A DNA stretch of 64,000 bases from Pseudonocardia ammonioxydans (GCF_900115005.1 NZ_FOUY01000017.1:1-64000); one strand, 5' to 3'; shown: positions 9,296 to 21,315, numbered from the stretch's first letter. The notes: generated by a model not told the origin, from the letters alone. Translations and numbers: made by a program.

Positions 9296-10240
9296 ATGAT
9301 CATTGATCTGCCGTCGAGCAACACCTCGGCTGTGAACCGCAAGCTGGTCGAGCTGCGCGAGTCGGGCGGCGTCTTCGCCCTCGGGCGGGTGCTCACCCTG
9401 GTCGTCGTCACCGACGACGGGCCGGACCTCGAGCGCGCCATCGACGCCGCCAACGCCGCCAGCCGGGAGCACCCCTGCCGGGTGATCGTCCTGGCCCGCG
9501 GGCAACGCCGGGCCTCCCCGCGGCTCGACGCCCAGATCCGGGTCGGCGGCGACGCGGGCGCCAGCGAGGTCGTCGTGCTGCGCGGCTACGGCGCGCTGGC
9601 CGCCGAGGACGCCGGCGCCGGCATGGTGATGCCGCTGCTGCTGCCGGACGCCCCGGTCGTCGCGTGGTGGCCGGGTGAGGCACCGGCCAAGCCGTCGGAG
9701 GACGCCGTGGGCCGGCTCGCGCAGCGCCGGATCACCGACGCACTGTCGTCGAAGAACCCGACGAAGGCGTTCGAGCAGCGCCGTCGCGACTACGCCCCCG
9801 GCGACACCGACCTGACCTGGACGCGGCTGACGCACTGGCGGGCCCAGCTCGCGGCGGCCCTGGACATGCCGCCCTACGAGGAGATCGGCTCGGCCGTCGT
9901 CGCCGGGGAGCCGGTGTCGCCGTCGACCGAGCTGGTCGCCGGCTGGCTGGCGTCCGCGCTCGGGGTGAAGGTGAAGCGCTCGCCGTCGGAGCACGCCAAC
10001 GGGCTGTCCCTGGTCCGGCTCGTGCGTCCGTCCGGCAGCGTGGAGCTGGCTCGCCCGGACGGCAAGACGGCCCGGCTCACCCAGCCCGGCCAGCCGGAGC
10101 GGCTGGTGGCACTCGCCCGCCGCGAGGTCTCGGACTGTCTGGCCGAGGAGCTGCGCCGGCTCGACCCGGACGAGGTGTACGAGGAAGCCCTGGCCGGCGT
10201 GTCCCAGGTGACGCGCGGCCGTACCCCGGTGAAGGTGTGA
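9296..10240 (+). CDS. opcA: Glucose-6-phosphate dehydrogenase assembly protein OpcA
   Basis: OpcA is a partner protein needed for assembly or full activity of glucose-6-phosphate dehydrogenase in cyanobacteria and actinobacteria. The 314-residue product begins MIIDLPSSNTSAVNRKLVELR, as in actinobacterial OpcA, and is directly downstream of zwf and upstream of pgl, the invariant context. The ATG at 9296 is chosen; an in-frame TTG lies one codon earlier. The stop overlaps the start of pgl (GTGA). Confidence 0.94.
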   Translation: MIIDLPSSNTSAVNRKLVELRESGGVFALGRVLTLVVVTDDGPDLERAIDAANAASREHPCRVIVLARGQRRASPRLDAQIRVGGDAGASEVVVLRGYGALAAEDAGAGMVMPLLLPDAPVVAWWPGEAPAKPSEDAVGRLAQRRITDALSSKNPTKAFEQRRRDYAPGDTDLTWTRLTHWRAQLAAALDMPPYEEIGSAVVAGEPVSPSTELVAGWLASALGVKVKRSPSEHANGLSLVRLVRPSGSVELARPDGKTARLTQPGQPERLVALARREVSDCLAEELRRLDPDEVYEEALAGVSQVTRGRTPVKV

Positions 10241-11019
10241 GCGTGACCGTCCAGATCGCAGTCCACCCGGACCCCGACACCCTCGCCGCGGCCACCGCGG
10301 CGCGGCTCGTCACCACGCTGGTCGACCTGCAGGCACGCGGCACCGTGCCGCGGGTGGTGCTCACCGGCGGCGGGGTCGGCATCGCGTTGCTGCGCGACGT
10401 CGCCGCCTCGCCCGCCCGCGACGCCGTCGACTGGGGCGCGGTGGACGTGTTCTGGGGCGACGAGCGGTTCGTCCCGGCCGACGACGACGAGCGCAACGAG
10501 AAGCAGGCCCGCGAGGCCCTCCTCGACGCACTCCCCCTCGACCCGGCGCGGGTGCACCCGATGCCGGCCGCACCGGCCGACGGCGGCACCGCCGACGAGG
10601 CCCGGGCGGCCGCCGCGGACTACGCGGCGGTGCTCGCCGAACAGGCCGGTCCGGGCGGCGGGATCCCCGCGTTCGACGTCACCCTGGTCGGCATGGGCGG
10701 GGAGGGCCACACGTTGTCGGTGTTCCCGGACTCCCCCGCCGTGCACGAGCAGGACGCCACCGTGGTCGCGGTGTTCGACTGCCCGAAGCCGCCACCGACC
10801 CGGATCTCGCTGACCCTCGCGGCGGCGCGGCGCTCCCGCGAAGTGTGGGTGGTCGCGGCCGGCGCGGCCAAGGCGCCCGCGGTGGCCGGGGCGCTGGCCG
10901 GGGCGCCGGAGACGGAGCTGCCGGTCGGCGGGGCGCGGGGTACCGAGGTCACCCGCTGGCTGCTCGACACCGAGGCCGCCGGCGCGCTGCCGCAGGACCT
11001 GCGCCCGCGGATCTCCTGA
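10237..11019 (+). CDS. pgl: 6-phosphogluconolactonase
   Basis: The enzyme hydrolyses 6-phosphogluconolactone to 6-phosphogluconate, completing the route begun by zwf. The 260-residue protein shows the family's VVLTGGGVG loop, the WGDERFVPADDDERNE motif near residues 71-86 and the VGMGGEGHTLSVFP segment around residue 150. It starts with GTG overlapping the opcA stop by 4 bases; a second in-frame GTG lies 6 bases later. It is the last gene of the pentose-phosphate run, with 75 bp before purT. Confidence 0.95.
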   Translation: MSVTVQIAVHPDPDTLAAATAARLVTTLVDLQARGTVPRVVLTGGGVGIALLRDVAASPARDAVDWGAVDVFWGDERFVPADDDERNEKQAREALLDALPLDPARVHPMPAAPADGGTADEARAAAADYAAVLAEQAGPGGGIPAFDVTLVGMGGEGHTLSVFPDSPAVHEQDATVVAVFDCPKPPPTRISLTLAAARRSREVWVVAAGAAKAPAVAGALAGAPETELPVGGARGTEVTRWLLDTEAAGALPQDLRPRIS

Positions 11020-11094
11020 CCGGCGCGACGGCCGGTGTGAGATCGCGCCCGTCGACCGGGTCCGGGCGGGGGCGCTCCGGTTAGGGTCCGGCGC

Positions 11095-12285
11095 ATGCGC
11101 ATCGGCACCCCGCTCGGCCCGGACCCCACCCGCGTGCTGCTGCTCGGCTCGGGCGAGCTGGGCAAGGAGGTCGCGATCGCCTTCCAGCGCCTCGGCGTGG
11201 AGGTCGTGGCGGTCGACCGCTACCCGCACGCGCCGGCCCACCAGGTGGCGCACCGGTGGCACGCGATCGACATGACCGACCCGGTCACGCTCGCGACCCT
11301 GATCGAGCAGGAGTCGCCGGACCTGATCATCCCGGAGATCGAGGCGCTCGCGACGAACGCCCTGGTGGAGATCGAGGCCGCGGGCACCACGGTGGTACCG
11401 ACCGCGCGGGCGGCGCAGCTGACCATGGACCGGGAGGGCATCCGCCGGCTCGCCGCCGAGAAGCTGGGCCTGCCGACCTCGCCCTACGCGTTCGCGGACA
11501 CCCTCGAGGAGGTCCGGGCCGCGGTCGACGAGGTCGGGCTGCCGTGCGTGCTCAAGCCGGTCATGTCCTCCTCCGGTAAGGGCCAGTCGCTGCTGCGTTC
11601 GGCCGACGACGCCGAGGCCGCCTGGGAGCACGCCCGTACCGCCGGCCGGGTGCCCAACCCGCGGGTGATCGTCGAGGGCTTCGTCGAGTTCGACTACGAG
11701 ATCACCCAGCTGACCGTGCGGCACGCCGGCGGCACGGCGTTCTGCGAGCCGATCGGCCACCGCCAGGAACACGGCGACTACGTCGAGTCCTGGCAGCCGC
11801 AGCCGATGTCGCAGGCCGCGCTCGCCGCCTCCCAGGACATCGCCGGGCGGGTCACCGACGCGCTCGGCGGGCTCGGGGTCTTCGGGGTCGAGCTGTTCGT
11901 CCGCGAGGGCGCCGAGCCCGAGGTGCTGTTCTCCGAGGTCAGCCCGCGCCCGCACGACACCGGGCTGGTCACGCTGGCCACCCAGCGGCTCTCGGAGTTC
12001 GAGCTGCACGCCCGCGCCGTGCTCGGCCTGCCGGTGGACACCGGCCTGCGTACCCCCGGCGCCTCCGCGGTGGTCTACGGCGGCGCGGACATCGAGGCTC
12101 CCGGCTACACCGGTGTCGCCGAGGCGCTCGCCGTCGAGGGCGCGGACCTGCGGCTGTTCGGCAAGCCGCACGCGACCGAGCGGCGCCGGATGGGTGTCGC
12201 CGTCGCCCACGCCGACGACGTCGACACCGCCCGCGACCGCGCGACCCGGGCGGCCGGGCTCGTGCACCCCGTCCCGCGCGGCTGA
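11095..12285 (+). CDS. purT: Formate-dependent phosphoribosylglycinamide formyltransferase
   Basis: PurT makes N-formyl-GAR from GAR, formate and ATP in purine synthesis, an alternative to folate-dependent PurN. The 396-residue ATP-grasp protein begins [20 protein letters not shown], with the N-terminal GSGELGKE nucleotide fold, the grip residues in [13 protein letters not shown] near residues 153-165, and the metal-binding [14 protein letters not shown]. Its length matches the family. It lies alone in a short gap after pgl. Confidence 0.94.
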   Translation: MRIGTPLGPDPTRVLLLGSGELGKEVAIAFQRLGVEVVAVDRYPHAPAHQVAHRWHAIDMTDPVTLATLIEQESPDLIIPEIEALATNALVEIEAAGTTVVPTARAAQLTMDREGIRRLAAEKLGLPTSPYAFADTLEEVRAAVDEVGLPCVLKPVMSSSGKGQSLLRSADDAEAAWEHARTAGRVPNPRVIVEGFVEFDYEITQLTVRHAGGTAFCEPIGHRQEHGDYVESWQPQPMSQAALAASQDIAGRVTDALGGLGVFGVELFVREGAEPEVLFSEVSPRPHDTGLVTLATQRLSEFELHARAVLGLPVDTGLRTPGASAVVYGGADIEAPGYTGVAEALAVEGADLRLFGKPHATERRRMGVAVAHADDVDTARDRATRAAGLVHPVPRG

Positions 12286-12334
12286 GCGGAGCGGGCGGTC
12301 CGCGCGGGTACCGTCGGGTCCGGAGGTGGGTGAG

Positions 12335-13657
12335 ATGACCGGGCGCACGGGACTCGTGGTGGCGGGCGCCGGAGCCCGGGGAGCCTACGAGGCGGGCGTG
12401 CTGACCGAGCTGCTGCCCCGGCTCACCCACACCTGGTCCGCGCCCTCGATCCTGGTCGGGACGAGCGCCGGTGCCCTGAACGTGGCCGCGCTGGCCGGCC
12501 TGACCGGCACCGACCCGCAGGACGCGAGCGCCGAGCTCGTGTCGCGCTGGGAGTCGGTGCGCACCGACGAGGTGATTGCGCTGCCGTCGTCGGCGCTGGA
12601 GGCGGGTGCCGCCTACGCCGGGGACCTGCTCGGCCTCCCGTCGTGGCTGCGGCGGGCGCTGGGGCTGCCGGACCGGGTGACCCGGCTGCTCGACGCCGAG
12701 CGCCTGCGCCCGGTCGTGGAACGCGTCGTCGACTGGGGCCGACTGCACCACGCGATCGCCCGCGGCCCGGTGGACGCCGTCGGTGTCGCCTGCACCTCGG
12801 CCGGGACCGGGGGGACGGTCGTGTTCGTGGAGCGCGGGCCGGGGGTACCCCTACCGCCGTACGACCCGGGCCGCGACATCCGCTACGTCGACACCCGGCT
12901 CACCGCCGACCACCTGCTCGCCTCCGCCGCGGTGCCGGTGCTGTTCGCCCCGCGCCGGCTCGACGACGGCTGGTACCTCGACGGCGGGGTGCGGCTCAAC
13001 ACCCCGCTCAAGCCCGCGTTGCGGCTCGGGGCGGACCGGATCGGGGTCGTCGCGACCACGCCCGCGGTGCCGGTCCCGGAGGGCCCGGCACCGCCGGAGC
13101 ACGCCCCCGACGTCTACGCCGTCGCGGCGCTGGCGCTGCGGATCGTCCTCGGGGCCGGGGTCACCGAGGACCTGCGGACGCTGCGCGCGGTCAACGAACT
13201 GGTGGAGCGGGGTGCCGACGACCGGCACGCCCGGATCGGGACCTGGTTCGCCGGGCCGCCCGCGGACCGGGGTGCCGAGCTCGCCGCGCTGGCCGCCGAG
13301 GTGCGCCGCCGCGAGTACGGCGGCCTGCGCGCGCTGCGCAACCCGTCGCTGTTCGTGCTGGAACGCCTGGTCGGCGGCGGGGTACCGGACGTCGACTCCA
13401 CCGACGGGGCGGAGCTGCTCAGCTTCCTGTTCTTCGACCGTGCCTTCGCCTCGGCCGCCGCCGCGCTCGGCGCGGAGCACGCCGCGACAGCGGTGGCACC
13501 GGACTCGGCGGCACAGGACTCAGCGGCACCGGACGCAGCGGCACCGGACTCGGCGGCACCGGGCGCAGCGGCACCGGGCGCAGCGGCACCGGACTCGGCG
13601 GCACCGGGCCGGCGGGCTCCGATGAGTCCGGTGGGCCGGCGCGGTCGGTACTCCTGA
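12335..13657 (+). CDS. Patatin-like phospholipase
   Basis: This is a predicted serine lipid acyl hydrolase of the patatin/RssA class. The glycine-rich oxyanion loop GAGARGAYEAG is near residue 10, the nucleophile elbow VGTSAG has its serine near residue 44, and the partner aspartate is in YLDGGVRLNTP near residue 214. No signal peptide is visible, so it is probably cytoplasmic. GGAGGTGGG upstream supports the ATG. The last 55 residues are a low-complexity tail of SAAPD and AAAPG steps. Its substrate cannot be read from sequence. Confidence 0.88.
   Translation: MTGRTGLVVAGAGARGAYEAGVLTELLPRLTHTWSAPSILVGTSAGALNVAALAGLTGTDPQDASAELVSRWESVRTDEVIALPSSALEAGAAYAGDLLGLPSWLRRALGLPDRVTRLLDAERLRPVVERVVDWGRLHHAIARGPVDAVGVACTSAGTGGTVVFVERGPGVPLPPYDPGRDIRYVDTRLTADHLLASAAVPVLFAPRRLDDGWYLDGGVRLNTPLKPALRLGADRIGVVATTPAVPVPEGPAPPEHAPDVYAVAALALRIVLGAGVTEDLRTLRAVNELVERGADDRHARIGTWFAGPPADRGAELAALAAEVRRREYGGLRALRNPSLFVLERLVGGGVPDVDSTDGAELLSFLFFDRAFASAAAALGAEHAATAVAPDSAAQDSAAPDAAAPDSAAPGAAAPGAAAPDSAAPGRRAPMSPVGRRGRYS
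13495..13612 (+). repeat. 15-bp repeats encoding the patatin-like protein tail
   Basis: About eight copies of GCGGCACCGGACTCG and close variants run in tandem. Being a multiple of three they stay in frame and encode AAPDS steps at the extreme C-terminus. Confidence 0.8.
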
Positions 13658-13697
13658 CGGCGGCCCGCCCGGGGCCGCCCCGGGAGGGGAGCCCACC

Positions 13698-14120
13698 ATG
13701 ACCACCGCATCCGCACACGGCACCACCACCCCGTCGCGCCGGCGCCCGGTCGCCGGGACCGTCGCACTCTGGGTGCTGCAGGTCCTGCTCGCCGGGGTCT
13801 TCGTGATGGCCGCGCTGCCCAAGGTGAGCGGCGACCCGATCGCCGTCGCCGGGTTCGAGCTGCTCGGCCTCGGCGTCCCCGGAATGATCGTCGTCGGCTG
13901 GCTGGAGCTCGCCGGCGCGGTCGCCCTGCTGGTGCCCCGGCTGTGCGGGCTCGCCGCCACCTGCCAGGTGGCACTCATGATCGGGGCCGTCTCGGTCACC
14001 GCGGTCCTGATCCCGGAGATGATCGCGTTCCCGGCGGTGACCCTGGTCGCGGTCTGCGTGGTCGCGTGGTTCCGCCGCCACGACACCGCCGCGCTGTTCC
14101 GGGCCCTGCGCCGCGGCTGA
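13698..14120 (+). CDS. DoxX-family membrane protein
   Basis: The 140-residue product has about 30 polar N-terminal residues and then four hydrophobic segments, the DoxX/SURF4-like pattern, with a KVSGDP motif after the first helix and an ELAGA motif in the second. Such proteins are small integral membrane proteins, some linked to redox or thiol stress systems; its own role is unknown. GGGAGCCCACC lies before the ATG. It converges on trpB2, with only 17 bp between stops. Confidence 0.75.
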   Translation: MTTASAHGTTTPSRRRPVAGTVALWVLQVLLAGVFVMAALPKVSGDPIAVAGFELLGLGVPGMIVVGWLELAGAVALLVPRLCGLAATCQVALMIGAVSVTAVLIPEMIAFPAVTLVAVCVVAWFRRHDTAALFRALRRG

Positions 14121-14137
14121 CCCGCAGCCGTACGGGC

Positions 14138-15397
14138 TCAGCCCATCTCGTCGGTGAGCCGGCCGTGGTTGTGGTCGTCGTAGGCGGCGAGGTCGAGGAA
14201 GCCGTGCCCGGAGAAGTTGAACAGGATGACCTTCTCCGCACCGGTCTCCTTGGCGGCGAGCGCCTCGTCGATCGCCGCCGCGACCGCGTGCCCGCACTCC
14301 GGCGCCGGGATGCGGCCCTCGGTGCGGGCGAACCGGACCGCCGCCTCGAACACCTTCCCCTGCGGGTAGGCGGTGGCCTCCATCCGGCCGTCCTTGACCA
14401 GCGACGACACCAGCGGCGAGCTGCCGTGGTAGCGCAGCCCACCGGCGTGGATCGACGGCGGCACGAAGTCGTGCCCGAGGGTGTACATCGGCAGCAGCGG
14501 GGTGAGGCCCCCGACGTCGCCGAAGTCGTAGTCGTAGCGGCCCTGGGTGAGCGTCGGGCAGGACAGCGGTTCCACCGCGACCAGCCGGACCCCCGCGTCC
14601 GGGACGAACGGGAAGGTGATCCCGCCCAGGTTGGAGCCGCCACCGCAGGACCCCACGACGACGTCCGGCAGGCCCTCCCCGGCCTGGCCCAGCTGTTCCC
14701 GTGCCTCCAGGCCGATCACCGTCTGGTGCAGGAGCACGTGGTTGAGCACCGAGCCCAGCGCGTAGTGGGTGTCGTCGCGCCCGACGCAGTCCCGCACCGC
14801 GTCGGAGATCGCCGAGCCGAGCGAGCCCGGCTGGTCCGGTTCGTCGACCGGGGACGGCACGACCTCGCCGCCCCAGGTCTCGATCGCGATCCGGCGGTAG
14901 GGCTTCTGCCCGTACGACGCGCGCACCATGTAGACCTTCAGGTCCAGCCCGAACTGGGCCGCGGCGAACGCCAGCGCGGTGCCCCACTGGCCGGCGCCGG
15001 TCTCGGTGGTGAGCCGCTTCGTCCCCTCGCCCGCGTTGTAGAACGCCTGCGCCACCGCCGTGTTGGTCTTGTGGCTGCCGGACGGCGAGACCGACTCGTC
15101 CTTGTAGTAGATCCGCGCCGGGGTACCGAGCGCCTGCTCGAGCCTGCGCGCCCGCTGCAGCGGCGTCGGCCGCCAGAGCTTGAGGATGTCGAGCACCTCG
15201 CCGGGGACGTCGATCCACGGCTCGTCGCTGACCTCCTGCTCGATCAGCGACATCGGGAACAGCGGCGCGAGGTCGTCGGGACCCACCGGCTCCCGGGTCC
15301 CCGGGTGCAGCGGCGGCTGCGACGGGCTCGGCAGGTGCGGGACGACGTTGAACCAGGCCGAGGGGATCTGCTCCGGGGGCAGCGTCCAGCGGGTCAT
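14138..15397 (-). CDS. Tryptophan synthase beta-like protein, TrpB2 type
   Basis: This PLP-dependent fold II protein of 419 residues resembles TrpB2, the divergent beta subunit often found without trpA. The PLP-binding lysine lies in SPSGSHKTN near residue 116, the phosphate-binding loop reads [11 protein letters not shown], and the N-terminal block [12 protein letters not shown] is characteristic. It may condense indole with serine, or act on another substrate. No trp genes are nearby. The ATG at 15397 has only a weak ribosome site (AGGT); the upstream gene ends 12 bases earlier, so it is probably co-transcribed with the methyltransferase. Confidence 0.85.
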   Translation of the reverse strand: MTRWTLPPEQIPSAWFNVVPHLPSPSQPPLHPGTREPVGPDDLAPLFPMSLIEQEVSDEPWIDVPGEVLDILKLWRPTPLQRARRLEQALGTPARIYYKDESVSPSGSHKTNTAVAQAFYNAGEGTKRLTTETGAGQWGTALAFAAAQFGLDLKVYMVRASYGQKPYRRIAIETWGGEVVPSPVDEPDQPGSLGSAISDAVRDCVGRDDTHYALGSVLNHVLLHQTVIGLEAREQLGQAGEGLPDVVVGSCGGGSNLGGITFPFVPDAGVRLVAVEPLSCPTLTQGRYDYDFGDVGGLTPLLPMYTLGHDFVPPSIHAGGLRYHGSSPLVSSLVKDGRMEATAYPQGKVFEAAVRFARTEGRIPAPECGHAVAAAIDEALAAKETGAEKVILFNFSGHGFLDLAAYDDHNHGRLTDEMG

Positions 15398-15408
15398 ACC
15401 CTGGGAAC

Positions 15409-16272
15409 CTATCTCGGACGGGGCGCGGGGCCCGCGTGGGGAGCGGTCCCCTCGATCCGGACCGCCACCTGCTCGTGGTCGTGGGTGTAGCAGGCGTAGC
15501 GGTGGCGCACCCCGTGCTTCTCGGCGTACTCCCACCACGCGCGGGCCTCGTGGCGCTCCCAGTCGGGGAAGTTGAAGAACTCGTCGAACAGCACGATGCT
15601 GCCCGGCCGCAGCCGGGGGCCGACGGCCTCCAGCACAGTCACGGCCGAGGAGTACAGGTCGGAGTCGACGTGCAGGAAGTCCACCGGGCCGGGGTGGGTG
15701 GCCAGGAACCGGTCGAGGGTGTCGTCGAACAGGCCGACCACCAGCTCGGCACCCGGTACCTCGGGCAGCTCGGCGAGGTCGTCGAAGGCGCCGGCCGGGA
15801 ACCCCGGCCGCCAGTTCTCGGGCAGGCCGGTGAACGTGTCGAAGCCGTGGACCCGTCCGTCCCCGCGGTGCGCGGCGATCGCCCGCAACGTCTCCCCGCG
15901 GTAGACGCCGAACTCCAGCGCCATCCCGCCGGTGGGCGCCAGCCCGAGCGCGTGCTCCAGGGTCGCCTCGGGGCCGGACAGCGGGACCGCGTCGCCGAGG
16001 TGCTCGCGCACGAACCGGGCGGTGCCGGCGACGACCTCCCGCTCGGTGGCGGCGATCGTGTCACGGCGGTCGCGGATCTCCACCGCGCGGATCTCCGCGA
16101 CGGCGCGGTCGACCTCGCTGCGGACGCGGGCGTCCAGCTCGTCGCGCAACGCGGCCAGCTCGGAACGCAGCACGGCCGTCTGCGCGGCGGTGTGCCGGGC
16201 GAGTGCCTCGTCGAGCAGCCGCCCGGCCCGGCGCCGGGCCCGCAGCAGCAGGGCACCCGGGCCCGCGATCAC
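15409..16272 (-). CDS. TylF/MycF-like class I SAM methyltransferase
   Basis: The C-terminal 170 residues match the TylF-type O-methyltransferase fold: [16 protein letters not shown] (SAM loop), [26 protein letters not shown] (acidic metal or cofactor site) and [11 protein letters not shown]. The first 110 or so residues are a charged, probably coiled-coil helix rich in Arg, Glu and Ala. The GTG start at 16272 overlaps the rbpA stop by 4 bases, so it is translationally coupled to rbpA. The substrate is unknown. Start choice gives 287 residues. Confidence 0.8.
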   Translation of the reverse strand: MIAGPGALLLRARRRAGRLLDEALARHTAAQTAVLRSELAALRDELDARVRSEVDRAVAEIRAVEIRDRRDTIAATEREVVAGTARFVREHLGDAVPLSGPEATLEHALGLAPTGGMALEFGVYRGETLRAIAAHRGDGRVHGFDTFTGLPENWRPGFPAGAFDDLAELPEVPGAELVVGLFDDTLDRFLATHPGPVDFLHVDSDLYSSAVTVLEAVGPRLRPGSIVLFDEFFNFPDWERHEARAWWEYAEKHGVRHRYACYTHDHEQVAVRIEGTAPHAGPAPRPR

Positions 16273-16610
16273 AGCTCCCGCGACGCCCGCAGCCGACCGA
16301 GGGCCTCCTCCAGGATGGCCTCGCCGTCGGCGTCGCTGCGCCGCTCCTTCACGTACGCCAGGTGCGTCTTGTACGGCTCGGTGCGCGGCGCGGCCGGCGG
16401 GTTCTGGGCGTCGCGCCCGCCGGGCAGGCCACAGCGCGGGCAGTCCCAGGTCTCGGGGACCTCGGCGTCCGCGGAGAACCACGTGTTGTTGACGTGTCCG
16501 TTCGCGCAGTAGAACGGGATCCGCTCGCGTGCGGCGGTCTCACCGCGCTCGGACTCCCCCATCGGACCGGCCCCGACCCGGGTGCCGCGGATCGCGTTGC
16601 CACCAGCCAT
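16269..16610 (-). CDS. rbpA: RNA polymerase-binding protein RbpA
   Basis: RbpA is an actinobacterial transcription factor that binds RNA polymerase and group 1/2 sigma factors and stabilises the open complex. The 113-residue protein begins MAGGNAIRGTRVGAGP and has the zinc-ribbon-like core YCANGH...WDCPRCGLPGG, then the basic linker and sigma-interacting C-terminal helix. GAGGGG upstream supports the ATG. It lies between secG and the methyltransferase on the same strand. Confidence 0.95.
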   Translation of the reverse strand: MAGGNAIRGTRVGAGPMGESERGETAARERIPFYCANGHVNNTWFSADAEVPETWDCPRCGLPGGRDAQNPPAAPRTEPYKTHLAYVKERRSDADGEAILEEALGRLRASREL

Positions 16611-16649
16611 CTCGGTGTCCCCTCTCGCTCGCCCTGCGGCCGTCGCCGG

Positions 16650-16883
16650 TCAGGACCCGGCCAGCATGAGGCCGTTGCCGACCACCGCGATGAACCAGAT
16701 CAGCCCGACGAAGACGGTGTAGCGGGCGACGTTGCGGTCCGCGGCGGCCGAGCCCGACAGGCTCGACTGGACGCCGCCGCCGAAGAGACTGGTCAGTCCC
16801 CCGCCCTTGCTGCGCTGCAGCAGGATCAGCGCGATCAGCAGCAGGCTGGTCACGATGAGGATGATCTGCAGGGTCAGGATCAC
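16650..16883 (-). CDS. secG: Preprotein translocase subunit SecG
   Basis: SecG is the small auxiliary subunit of the SecYEG protein-conducting channel. The 77-residue product has two transmembrane helices (LTLQIILIVTSLLLIALILL and a C-terminal VFVGLIWFIAVVG) flanking the conserved QRSKGGGLTSLFGGG loop. The GTG at 16883 has GGGA 7 nt upstream; a TTG two codons earlier is also possible. It follows tpiA, as usual in actinobacteria. Confidence 0.94.
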   Translation of the reverse strand: MILTLQIILIVTSLLLIALILLQRSKGGGLTSLFGGGVQSSLSGSAAADRNVARYTVFVGLIWFIAVVGNGLMLAGS

Positions 16884-16969
16884 GGGCAATTCCCAATCTT
16901 GCGGTCGCTCGCCGGAGTGGCCGAGGATACTCCGCTCGCCGGTGCAGCCGCGCCACACCCCCGACGAGC

Positions 16970-17003
16970 GGAGCCGCGGCCCGGCGTACCGGGCCGCGGC
17001 TCC
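16970..17003 (-). terminator. Terminator after tpiA
   Basis: A perfect 15-bp inverted repeat, GGAGCCGCGGCCCGG and its complement, encloses the loop CGTA. It lies 36 bp past the tpiA stop and upstream of secG. There is no U-tract, as is common for actinobacterial terminators. Confidence 0.75.
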
Positions 17004-17039
17004 CCCTGCCGTGGCGTGTCGTGCCGTCGCCCGTCGCCG

Positions 17040-17827
17040 TTACGGCAGCGGGCCGCCGGCGGCGAGCGCCGAGAGCTTCGCGAACTCGTCGGCGTCGAGG
17101 CTGGCGCCACCGACCAGTGCGCCGTCGACGTCGGACTGGGCGACGATCTCGCCCACGTTCGACGACTTCACCGAGCCGCCGTAGAGGATCCGGACGCCCG
17201 CGGCGGCCTCCTCCCCGTACAGCTCCCGCACGGTCCCGCGCAGCGCGGCGCAGACCTCCTGCGCGTCCGAGGCGCCCGCCACCTTGCCGGTGCCGATCGC
17301 CCAGACCGGCTCGTAGGCGAGCACGAGCCCGGCCGCCTGCTCCGCGCTCACCTTCTTCAGCGCACCGCGGAGCTGGTCGGTGCAGTGCTGCACGTGCGTA
17401 CCGGCCTCGCGGACCTCCAGGCCCTCGCCGACGCACAGGATCGGGGTGATCCCGTGCTTGAGCGCGGCCAGCACCTTCGCGTTGACGACCGCGTCGTCCT
17501 CGCCGTGGATCTCCCGGCGTTCCGAGTGCCCGACGACGACGTAGCGGCAGCCCAGCTTGGCCAGCATGAGCCCGGACACGTCACCGGTGTAGGCACCCGA
17601 GTCGTGCGGGGACAGATCCTGCGCCCCGTGCACCACCCGGAGCTTGTCACCGTCGATCAGCGTCTGGACGCTGCGGATGTCGGTGAACGGCGGCAGCACC
17701 GCGACCTCGACCTTGTCGAAGTAGCGCTCCGGCAGCGCGAAGGCGAGCTTCTGCACCACCGCGATGGCCTCGAGGTGGTTGAGGTTCATCTTCCAGTTGC
17801 CCGCGATCAGCGGGGTACGGGTCGCCA

Positions 17828-17828
<1 letters not shown>
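17040..17828 (-). CDS. tpiA: Triosephosphate isomerase
   Basis: TpiA interconverts dihydroxyacetone phosphate and glyceraldehyde-3-phosphate. The 262-residue TIM barrel has the substrate-binding NWKMN at residues 11-15, the catalytic His in VVGHSERR, the catalytic Glu in [12 protein letters not shown], and the phosphate loop YGGSVKS. Its ATG shares one base with the pgk stop, so it is coupled to pgk in the gap-pgk-tpiA operon. Confidence 0.97.
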
Positions 17829-20157
<2,329 letters not shown>

Positions 20158-20224
20158 CTATCGGCGCAGGCCGACGTCCGGACCCCGCGTACCCCGTGAC
20201 CTGCGCCGCGATGTGAGCGGCTCC

Positions 20225-20278
20225 GCCGCCCGTGAGTGGTTATCGCGGTCAGAGCCGCGATAACCACTCACGGGCGGC
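20225..20278. terminator. 24-bp perfect palindrome between gap and the vWA-like gene
   Basis: Arms 20225-20248 and 20255-20278 are perfectly complementary around a 6-base loop (TCAGAG). The core reads CCCGTGAGTGGTTATCGCGG. The stop codon of the minus-strand gene at 20268-20270 lies inside one arm. It should act as the terminator of that gene and insulate the gap promoter. It is a better-preserved copy of the element at 9243-9288. Confidence 0.85.
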
Positions 20279-21239
20279 TGAGCCGCAGGAACTTCCGCCA
20301 GGCCGGGCGGGTGTCGGGGACCTCGGCGGCGGCGCGCTCGGCGTCGGAGAAGCCCTCGACCGGTTCGTGCGGGCGGGCCGCCCGTGCCCGGGTGACGAAC
20401 GCCGACGCCGCGGCCAGCGCGGCGGTCACGCCCGCCGCCCCCGGCCCGGCGGTGATCGTCGCGGTCGCCGGGACGCCGAACCGGGCGGCCGCAGCCGGCG
20501 CGCCCGGGAGCTCGCCGAGCACGGTGCCGGTCCCGCCGCGGGCGCCCGCCGCGGCCTCGCCGATACCGGCCGCGTCCCGGGCGGCCGGCTCCGGGGCGGC
20601 CACGCTCCTGCTGCCGGCGCCCCGGGTGTCGGCCCGGTTGTCGACAGCCCCGGTACCGGCGGCCGGGGCGGCTGCCGAGGCGGCGGCCGGGGCGGCTGCG
20701 GACCGGGCGTCCGCGGCCGGGGCGCCGCCGGTGCGGGCGAGCACCTTCGCGACCGGGATCCCGCCGCTGGTCACATCGACCAGCACGATCTCCCACGCGT
20801 AGGCGGCCTGCTGGTGCGTGATGCGCTCGCGGACCTCGGTGGTGTCACCGACCGCGGCCTCGCCGACGAGCAGCACGACGACCCGCTCGGGCCGGTCGGC
20901 CTCGTCGCGCGCGGCCAGCTCGTCGCCGACCGCGTCGAGCAGGCGGGCGGCGCCGGTCCGCAGGTCGGGACCGTCGAGGGCGCGCAGCCGTGCGGGGAGC
21001 GCGGCGCGAGCAGCGGTGCGGCTCGTCGGCACGGCCGGCGGGTGCGACCCGTCGGACAGCGAGCGGGTCAGGTCGTTGCCGGTCGCCACCACGACCTCCG
21101 GCTCGCCCGGACCGGCCTGGTCCTCGAGCAGGTCGGCGAGGCCGGCACGCAGGGCCGGGAGCAGCGGCCGCAGCATGCTGGAGCGGTCGAGGTGCACGGC
21201 GAGGAGCGCGGTTCCCGGGCTGGTCACGCGCGGCATCAT
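20268..21239 (-). CDS. vWA-like protein of unknown function
   Basis: The first 190 residues look like a von Willebrand A-type fold: hydrophobic strand ALLAVHLDRSSML with a DxS metal-site-like motif, a VVVATGND strand, and VVVLLVGEAAVGDTTEVRERI. The remainder is Ala/Gly/Pro-rich, low-complexity sequence ending in PAWRKFLRLSRP. A catalytic role is not suggested. The start is uncertain: ATG 21239 is used, but GTG 21254 or GTG 21227 are possible, and none has a strong ribosome site. The final codons RP-stop are contributed by the palindrome, as in zwf. Confidence 0.55.
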   Translation of the reverse strand: MMPRVTSPGTALLAVHLDRSSMLRPLLPALRAGLADLLEDQAGPGEPEVVVATGNDLTRSLSDGSHPPAVPTSRTAARAALPARLRALDGPDLRTGAARLLDAVGDELAARDEADRPERVVVLLVGEAAVGDTTEVRERITHQQAAYAWEIVLVDVTSGGIPVAKVLARTGGAPAADARSAAAPAAASAAAPAAGTGAVDNRADTRGAGSRSVAAPEPAARDAAGIGEAAAGARGGTGTVLGELPGAPAAAARFGVPATATITAGPGAAGVTAALAAASAFVTRARAARPHEPVEGFSDAERAAAEVPDTRPAWRKFLRLSRP

Positions 21240-21315
21240 GCCAGGGGTGATCACCGGGCCGGCGCCGGGACGCTGCGCCCGGGCCGCCGCTCCCGCACGG
21301 CGGGCCGCGACGGCG

